Source of the DNA: an uncultured Muribaculaceae bacterium
GTDB taxonomy: Bacteria > Bacteroidota > Bacteroidia > Bacteroidales > Muribaculaceae
DNA: 5,261 nucleotides
Direction of reading: 5' to 3'
NCBI GenBank assembly: GCA_910586595.1
Contig: CAJUJB010000078.1
Coordinates: 1 to 5,261, forward strand
In this document: one piece after another, positions 1-3,874 of the stretch
Layout of the letters: the number at the start of each line of letters is the position of its first letter
How positions within the stretch are numbered: the stretch's first letter is position 1
Made by a program: the position numbers and the translations under genes
Notes under the pieces: generated by a model
What the model was told of the DNA's origin: nothing
Databases searched by the model: none
What the model saw: only the letters and a program-made list of their open reading frames with translations

Positions 1-52
1 AACGACCCCGAGATTACAAATCACGTGCTCTGGCCAACTGAGCTAAAGAGGC
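1..52 (-). tRNA. tRNA-Thr (anticodon TGT), 3' part cut off by window edge
   Basis: Read on the minus strand from 52 down to 1, this gives the first 51-52 nucleotides of a tRNA. It shows a 7-nt acceptor strand (GCCTCTT), a TA linker, a D arm with a perfect GCTC/GAGC stem, an anticodon arm with loop TTTGTAA, a 5-nt variable loop (GGGTC) and the first bases of the T stem. The anticodon is TGT (plus-strand positions 16-18), which reads ACA threonine codons. The rest of the T arm and the acceptor 3' strand lie outside the window. The middle pair of the anticodon stem is T:T (plus-strand positions 23 and 11) rather than a Watson-Crick pair; the other four pairs are sound. A well-matched promoter lies just upstream at 107-137. 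The identity as Thr rests on the anticodon and overall fold. Confidence 0.9.
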
Positions 53-106
53 GGTTTCAATTTTCTCTTGCAGCGGGAGTCTTGCGTCCTTTCCCGTTTG
101 CGGTTG

Positions 107-137
107 CAAAGTTACGCACAATTTTCCAATCTCCAAA
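107..137 (-). promoter_or_regulatory. Bacteroidota-type promoter for the tRNA-Thr
   Basis: On the minus strand the sequence TAACTTTG (plus 114 to 107) is a perfect match to the Bacteroidota -7 box TAnnTTTG. A TTTG (plus 137 to 134) sits 19 bases upstream as the -33 element. Transcription would begin near position 100 and give a leader of about 45-50 bases before the mature tRNA. The start site is inferred, not shown. Confidence 0.72.
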
Positions 138-327
138 TTTTTTCCACACTTTTTTTGCATCATTTTTTCGAGAAAAACTCTACACTCCTGATTTTCAAGC
201 AATAGACCAAATAAAAATTTTTCATCCCAAGTCGTGCCCCACGCGCACGCTTACCATCTCGAGCCGCACATCAATCCTGCCGACTCTACTATATTCCCCT
301 CATCCTATCATAAATACCGTTAATAAG

Positions 328-358
328 CTGATTATATCATTTTTTTGGCTTAACTTTG
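328..358 (+). promoter_or_regulatory. Bacteroidota-type promoter for the outer-membrane beta-barrel gene
   Basis: TAACTTTG at 351-358 matches the -7 box TAnnTTTG exactly. Twenty bases upstream lies CTG (328-330), a two-of-three match to the -33 TTG. Transcription would start near 364-366, leaving an untranslated leader of about 45 bases before the ATG at 409. The -7 box and its flank share the 12-mer GCTTAACTTTGC with the carA promoter. Confidence 0.65.
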
Positions 359-394
359 CCCTTCGAAATTTTTAAATCCACCGACATCCAGTCA

Positions 395-411
395 CATTAT
401 AATATATAATG
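395..411 (+). repeat. Perfect AT-rich inverted repeat covering a start codon
   Basis: CATTATA (395-401) and TATAATG (405-411) are exact reverse complements separated by ATA. The right arm includes the ATG of the barrel gene. It could form a weak RNA hairpin over the start or be a protein-binding site, or it may simply reflect low-complexity AT sequence. Confidence 0.5.
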
Positions 412-1050
412 AAACGTCTATCCGCCCTTCTGCTCCTCCTCGCAGCCATCATCTCTGCCCCTATTGCCTCCAAGGCCCAGTTCCGCTATGCCCCTGTGGT
501 TGGCGTGACCATCAACGACCTTAAATTCAAGGAGAGCATCTTTCCTGTCGACAAAGTTGTAGGGTACCAGGCCGGCATACAGGGTGAACTGATGTTTCCC
601 GGCATCGGATTCGGCATTGACTTTGCCCTTCTTTATAACCAGATGGGCGCGAAGACTGATCTTGGCTCCCGCAAGATATGGAGCACCGACGGCTTCGGCG
701 ATTCACATGTGATGCTCCACACACTTCAGATTCCTGTTCACCTGCGCTTCAAATGGACACGCATGAACGGCCTCGAAGACTACATCGCTCCGTTTGTATA
801 CGGTGGCCCCGACTTCGCCATCTCTATCGGCCATAATAAAATCAAAGGCAACGAAGGCGTACCTTCCCCCTACGACTATTCTGGGGGTGACCTCGGCCTT
901 ACAGCCGGTGGTGGTTTCGAACTTTGGCGCCGCTGGCAGGTGTCGCTCCAGTATACATGGGGTATGACTTACATGCTCAAGACAGTCAAACTCGACAACC
1001 TCAGCGCGAAAAACCGTCAGTGGGCAGTGCGTGTTGCCTACATGTTCTGA
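409..1050 (+). CDS. Outer membrane beta-barrel protein (porin / PorT-like family)
   Basis: This encodes a 213-residue secreted protein predicted to sit in the outer membrane as a small beta-barrel; its cargo or role is unknown. Residues 1-23 form a signal peptide: charged MKR, a leucine/alanine-rich core, and a signal peptidase I site SKA|Q typical of Bacteroidota. The mature part alternates polar and hydrophobic residues with many Gly and aromatic residues (for example GFGIDFALLYNQMG near 66-79 and LQIPVHLRFKW near 105-115). It ends in WAVRVAYMF, a terminal beta-strand with C-terminal Phe as expected for Bam-assembled barrels. Overall it resembles the OMP_b-brl_2 / PorT-like group in length and pattern. 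The start is set by the signal peptide; there is no Shine-Dalgarno, and the ATG is embedded in an AT-rich inverted repeat. Its 3' end overlaps the convergent nuclease gene by 13 bases. A specific link to type IX secretion, as for true PorT, is not supported. Confidence 0.82.
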   Translation: MKRLSALLLLLAAIISAPIASKAQFRYAPVVGVTINDLKFKESIFPVDKVVGYQAGIQGELMFPGIGFGIDFALLYNQMGAKTDLGSRKIWSTDGFGDSHVMLHTLQIPVHLRFKWTRMNGLEDYIAPFVYGGPDFAISIGHNKIKGNEGVPSPYDYSGGDLGLTAGGGFELWRRWQVSLQYTWGMTYMLKTVKLDNLSAKNRQWAVRVAYMF

Positions 1051-1532
1051 TCCATTCCTACCATTGCCGCAAACTCCGGCACATCCCGTAAAAATCTATA
1101 CCCGCCATCGGCCGTATAGCGGCAGCAGTAGTGAGCCAAGCCATTGCTCACGATGAGATATGGCGCGCGCAGCACACTGTTATAGCGGGCAATCTGATCA
1201 AATACCTTCTGCGTTACGGCCACATCCGGTCGTTTATATTCAACGATACATAGGGGCTTGAGCGCGCGCGTATATATTATAGTATCGCACCTGCGCGCGG
1301 TACCGTTAAGGCTCAGGGCCACTTCATTTGCCATCAGCGCAGCCGGGAAACCCCTCTCTGCCATAAGGAAGGCTACAAAATGCTGCCTTACCCACTCTTC
1401 AGGCGTCAATGCGACCCATTTATTTCTAAGTCTGTCCAATACCTCCAGCCCTCCTTTTCGGGAGTCTTCGTCGGGCCGCAACTGCAAGTCGGCTCCCGGA
1501 AGATTCAATGCAGGTAATTCTTTATTCATCAT
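1038..1532 (-). CDS. Stand-alone HsdR N-terminal-type PD-(D/E)xK nuclease domain protein
   Basis: This 164-residue protein corresponds to the N-terminal nuclease domain of type I restriction HsdR subunits (HSDR_N_2-like) with no helicase attached. The active-site pattern is complete: Glu70 in the first helix (MANEV), Asp83 (RRCD), then Glu98-x-Lys100 (IVEYK). A QxxxY motif follows (Gln113-IAR-Tyr117), as in RecB/HsdR-family nucleases. A conserved-looking core strand continues as APYLIVSNGL with HYCC (residues 123-137). The chosen start is the ATG at 1532-1530, just after the divergent spacer; a second ATG follows at once. The frame stays open upstream to about 2012, but that stretch is antisense to holA and has no domain. 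No hsdM or hsdS is present, so it is not a working type I system. It lies divergent to holA with an 84-base gap and overlaps the barrel gene tail-to-tail. Nuclease activity and a role in DNA repair or replication are inferences. Confidence 0.85.
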   Translation of the reverse strand: MMNKELPALNLPGADLQLRPDEDSRKGGLEVLDRLRNKWVALTPEEWVRQHFVAFLMAERGFPAALMANEVALSLNGTARRCDTIIYTRALKPLCIVEYKRPDVAVTQKVFDQIARYNSVLRAPYLIVSNGLAHYCCRYTADGGYRFLRDVPEFAAMVGMDQNM

Positions 1533-1537
1533 TTTTC

Positions 1538-1552
1538 TGTCAAAACTTGACA
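1538..1552. repeat. Perfect palindrome in the nuclease/holA divergent spacer
   Basis: TGTCAA (1538-1543) and TTGACA (1547-1552) are exact reverse complements separated by AAC. The site lies 6 bases upstream of the nuclease start codon and 65 bases upstream of the holA start. That position suits a regulator-binding site acting on one or both genes, but no regulator is known from this window. Confidence 0.45.
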
Positions 1553-1578
1553 CGGGTATAATTTTTTGTGTAAATTTA
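1547..1578 (+). promoter_or_regulatory. Weak candidate promoter for holA
   Basis: TAAATTTA (1571-1578) matches the -7 box TAnnTTTG except at the last base. TTG (1547-1549) sits 21 bases upstream as a -33 element. Transcription would start near 1585 with a leader of about 30 bases. TAATTTTT at 1559-1566 is an equally imperfect alternative -7 box. The 12-base perfect palindrome TGTAAATTTACA (1569-1580) overlaps the proposed -7 box. Confidence 0.35.
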
Positions 1579-1616
1579 CAAAATAATTTCCAAACCCAGC
1601 ACAGAGCATCCCAGCC

Positions 1617-2648
1617 ATGGCACTTCCGGCACCTACATTCGAAGGAATAAAAAAGGCGATCAAAGCACGCGATTTCGCCCCCGTCTATCTCCTGCACGGA
1701 GAGGAAGGTTATTTTACAGATGCTCTGGCCGCCGCATTCGACTCGGTTCTTCCCGACGAAGAAAAAGCCTTCAACCATTATGTGCTCTACGCCCCCGAGG
1801 TCGAACCCGCCCAGGTCATCGACCTTTGCCGACGCATCCCCATGATGGCCGAACGGCAAGTGGTCATTCTCAAGGAAGCCCAGGCCATACGAGCCGATAA
1901 ACTCGCCAAACTCGCCCCTTATCTGGCAGCTCCGGTCTCCACCACCCTGCTGGTGATATGTTGCCGTGGTGCGCAGGCCAAAGGCAAGGAACTTATGGCA
2001 GCCATCAAGCAAGGCGGGGGCGTGGTGTTCGAATCAAAAAAAATAGCCGACTATAATATTCCGGCCTTCATCGGCTCATACATAAAGGAAAAAGGGCTGT
2101 CGGCAGAGCAGAAGTCACTCGAGATGCTGCGCGACTTCATAGGCGCCGACCTCAGCAAACTCTATAACGAGATCGACAAGCTCGCCTCCATCCTCCCGGC
2201 CGGCGCCGCCGTCACCCCGGAAGTCATCGAGCGCAACATCGGCGTCAGCAAGGAATACAACACCTTCGAGCTCGTCGACGCCCTGGCCGTGCGCGATGCC
2301 GCCAAAGTCTTCCGTTGTCTCGCTTATTTCAAATCCAACCCAAAGGCAGCCCCGCTGGTGATGGTGACGGCAGCCGTATTCAATTTTTTTGCCGATCTGC
2401 TCACCGCCTACTATGTACCTGGGCGTACAGATGCCGGCATCTCGGCCGAGCTCAAGCTCCGCAATCAATTTGCACTCCGGCGCATCCGCAGCGGCATGGC
2501 GAGCTACAACCCATTCCAGATTGTGGAAATAATCAGCGCCATACGCACCTTCGATGCCCGCAGCAAAGGTGTAGGATCGCGCCAGAACGAGCACAACCTC
2601 TTCCACGAGCTCGCCTTCCACATCCTCTCGGCCCCCGGCCGGGTGTGA
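1617..2648 (+). CDS. holA: DNA polymerase III subunit delta
   Basis: This is the delta subunit of the clamp-loader complex, which opens the beta sliding clamp so it can be placed on primed DNA; it acts in the cytoplasm at the replication fork. The protein is 343 residues, the same length as E. coli HolA. The N-terminal AAA+-like domain begins near residue 20 with PVYLLHGEEGYFTDAL (22-37), including the family's GEE/YxxxxAL signature; as usual for delta there is no functional Walker A. A second segment, IGADLSKLYNEIDKL (175-189), is the strongly conserved linker-domain motif. The C-terminal helical collar domain runs from about residue 212 to the end and contains NPFQIVEIISAIRTFDARSKG (near 298-318), a pattern I associate with Bacteroidota HolA. 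The start ATG precedes the first conserved strand by a normal distance and has no Shine-Dalgarno. It is divergent from the nuclease gene and followed after 98 bases by carA, which has its own promoter. Confidence 0.93.
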   Translation: MALPAPTFEGIKKAIKARDFAPVYLLHGEEGYFTDALAAAFDSVLPDEEKAFNHYVLYAPEVEPAQVIDLCRRIPMMAERQVVILKEAQAIRADKLAKLAPYLAAPVSTTLLVICCRGAQAKGKELMAAIKQGGGVVFESKKIADYNIPAFIGSYIKEKGLSAEQKSLEMLRDFIGADLSKLYNEIDKLASILPAGAAVTPEVIERNIGVSKEYNTFELVDALAVRDAAKVFRCLAYFKSNPKAAPLVMVTAAVFNFFADLLTAYYVPGRTDAGISAELKLRNQFALRRIRSGMASYNPFQIVEIISAIRTFDARSKGVGSRQNEHNLFHELAFHILSAPGRV

Positions 2649-2655
2649 GGCCATG

Positions 2656-2687
2656 TTTGCCTATTTAGTAAAAAATGCTTAACTTTG
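2656..2687 (+). promoter_or_regulatory. Strong Bacteroidota-type promoter for carAB
   Basis: TTTG (2656-2659) and TAACTTTG (2680-2687) match the -33 and -7 consensus elements exactly with a 20-base spacer. This is the best promoter in the window. The -33 element begins 8 bases after the holA stop codon, so carAB is transcribed independently of holA, though read-through is possible. The inferred start site is near 2692-2695, giving a leader of about 52 bases. Confidence 0.8.
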
Positions 2688-2695
2688 CACGGTCA

Positions 2696-2713
2696 AGCCC
2701 CGCAGCAGGGGCT
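2696..2713 (+). promoter_or_regulatory. Hairpin at the extreme 5' end of the carA leader
   Basis: AGCCCC (2696-2701) pairs perfectly with GGGGCT (2708-2713) around a six-base loop, placing a GC-rich stem within a few bases of the inferred transcript 5' end. A competing hairpin, GCAGC (2702-2706) with GCTGC (2711-2715) and loop AGGG, uses overlapping bases. No T run follows, so neither is a standard intrinsic terminator. It may stabilise the mRNA or be a regulatory leader; which one is unknown. Confidence 0.5.
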
Positions 2714-2746
2714 GCCCACTGCAAAACTTAATAACTTCTCCAAGCT

Positions 2747-3868
2747 ATGCATGCGAGCAAAGAAGCCGTTCTGACACTCCAGGACGGCACAACCTTTAAA
2801 GGTTTTAGCTTCGGCTATGACGGGCCGGCGGCAGGCGAGGTGGTGTTCAACACCGCCATGACCGGCTATCCCGAAAGCCTGACCGACCCCTCTTACGAAG
2901 GACAGATATTAGTGACCACCTTCCCGCAATTGGGCAATTACGGCGTTCCGCCATCCGGAGGCACCGACACCCTGGAAGGTTATTATGAAGGTGCAAAAAT
3001 CCATTGCCGGGCAATCATCGCTCAAGACTACGCATTCCACCACAGCCACTGGCTGGCCGACCGGCCTCTCGCTCAATGGCTGAAAGAGGAAAAAATTCCC
3101 GGTATTTTCGGCATCGACACCCGCGCACTCACCAAGCATCTCCGCCAACATGGCTCTATGCTCGGAAAGATTACTATCGAAGGAGGCGAGGATGTCGATT
3201 TTTATGACCCTAATGCCGAAAACCTCATAGCCCTCACATCCTGTAAAGAACCCGTTGTATACACCCGTATCGGCGAGGCTCCAGCCAGCCTCGAGCTGCC
3301 TCTCGCCCCCGATGCGGAAGGACGCAAAACCGTCGTTCTCGTCGACTGCGGCATCAAGCACAACATCATCCGCTGCCTTCTGCGCCGCGGTGTAAGAGTG
3401 GTGCGCGTACCCTGGGATTACGACTTCACCGCCCTCCCCTACGATGGCCTCTTCATCAGCAACGGCCCCGGTAACCCCGATTTCGCTACAACGACCGTAG
3501 AGCATATCCGCAAAGCCATGGAGCGCAAGACTCCCATCTGCGGCATATGCATGGGCAACCAGCTGCTTGCAAAAGCTGCCGGCGCCACAACCTACAAGCT
3601 CAAATACGGCCACCGCAGCCACAATCAGCCCGTCCGCCGTATGGGCACCAACCAATGTTTCGTCACTTCGCAGAACCACGGCTTTGCTGTAGACGACACC
3701 AAGCTCCCGGCTGATTGGGAACCCCTCTTCGTAAATATGAACGACGGCACAAATGAAGGCATACGCCACCGCACACTGCCATTTTTCTCCGCCCAGTTCC
3801 ACCCCGAAGCTTCGAGCGGCCCCCGAGACACTGAATTCCTTTTCGACGAATTTGTACAACTCCTCTGA
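2747..3868 (+). CDS. carA: Carbamoyl-phosphate synthase, small (glutaminase) subunit
   Basis: CarA hydrolyses glutamine and passes ammonia through a tunnel to CarB for carbamoyl phosphate synthesis, the entry to pyrimidines and arginine. The 373-residue protein has the N-terminal CPSase small-subunit domain (about 5-140, with GYPESLTDPSYEGQI at 40-54) and a C-terminal class I glutamine amidotransferase domain (about 194-373). The nucleophile is Cys268 in CGICMGNQ, and the His-Glu pair is His352/Glu354 in QFHPEA. Supporting motifs are SNGPGNP (238-244), the GHRSHNQPV segment (288-296) and TSQNHGF (307-313). The residue three after the nucleophile is Asn271 where E. coli has His. The C-terminal region (LPADW..PLF, NDG.NEGI, PFFS.QFHPE) resembles animal CAD more than E. 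coli CarA. The ATG start puts the first conserved strand at residue 7; there is no Shine-Dalgarno. The start is preceded by a strong promoter, and carB follows after 6 bases in the same frame. Confidence 0.96.
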   Translation: MHASKEAVLTLQDGTTFKGFSFGYDGPAAGEVVFNTAMTGYPESLTDPSYEGQILVTTFPQLGNYGVPPSGGTDTLEGYYEGAKIHCRAIIAQDYAFHHSHWLADRPLAQWLKEEKIPGIFGIDTRALTKHLRQHGSMLGKITIEGGEDVDFYDPNAENLIALTSCKEPVVYTRIGEAPASLELPLAPDAEGRKTVVLVDCGIKHNIIRCLLRRGVRVVRVPWDYDFTALPYDGLFISNGPGNPDFATTTVEHIRKAMERKTPICGICMGNQLLAKAAGATTYKLKYGHRSHNQPVRRMGTNQCFVTSQNHGFAVDDTKLPADWEPLFVNMNDGTNEGIRHRTLPFFSAQFHPEASSGPRDTEFLFDEFVQLL

Positions 3869-3874
3869 TATATC

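Larger units (their letters stand above)
53..408. other. AT-rich divergent intergenic region without a gene
   Basis: This 356-base gap separates the minus-strand tRNA from the plus-strand barrel gene. It holds two outward-firing promoters (107-137 minus, 328-358 plus). The rest is AT-rich with several T and A tracts (for example around 138-178 and 212-222). Open frames crossing it have no recognisable protein signature and one runs through the tRNA, so no gene is called. No convincing terminator, riboswitch or repeat family was seen. Confidence 0.7.

Noticed and set aside
14..202. A 62-codon minus-strand open frame
   Set aside because: It crosses the tRNA promoter and most of the tRNA on the same strand; no protein signature.
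25..375. A 116-codon plus-strand open frame in the tRNA/barrel intergenic region
   Set aside because: It starts inside the tRNA on the opposite strand, spans both promoters, and its product is low-complexity Phe/Ser/Pro-rich with no family resemblance.
1547..1562. TTGACA followed by TATAAT, looking like a sigma-70 -35/-10 pair
   Set aside because: The spacer is only 4 bases (1553-1556) against the 16-18 needed, and Bacteroidota use a different promoter consensus; treated as coincidence.
1533..2012. Upstream in-frame extension of the nuclease gene by about 160 codons
   Set aside because: The extension runs antisense through the start of holA and its product shows no domain, whereas the nuclease domain begins soon after the ATG at 1532, which leaves a normal divergent spacer.
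2634..2643. CCCGGCCGGG palindrome at the holA 3' end as a terminator
   Set aside because: It lies inside the last codons of holA, has almost no loop in RNA and is not followed by a T run.
2115..2654. A 179-codon minus-strand open frame opposite holA
   Set aside because: Antisense shadow of the well-supported HolA C-terminal half, with no domain of its own.
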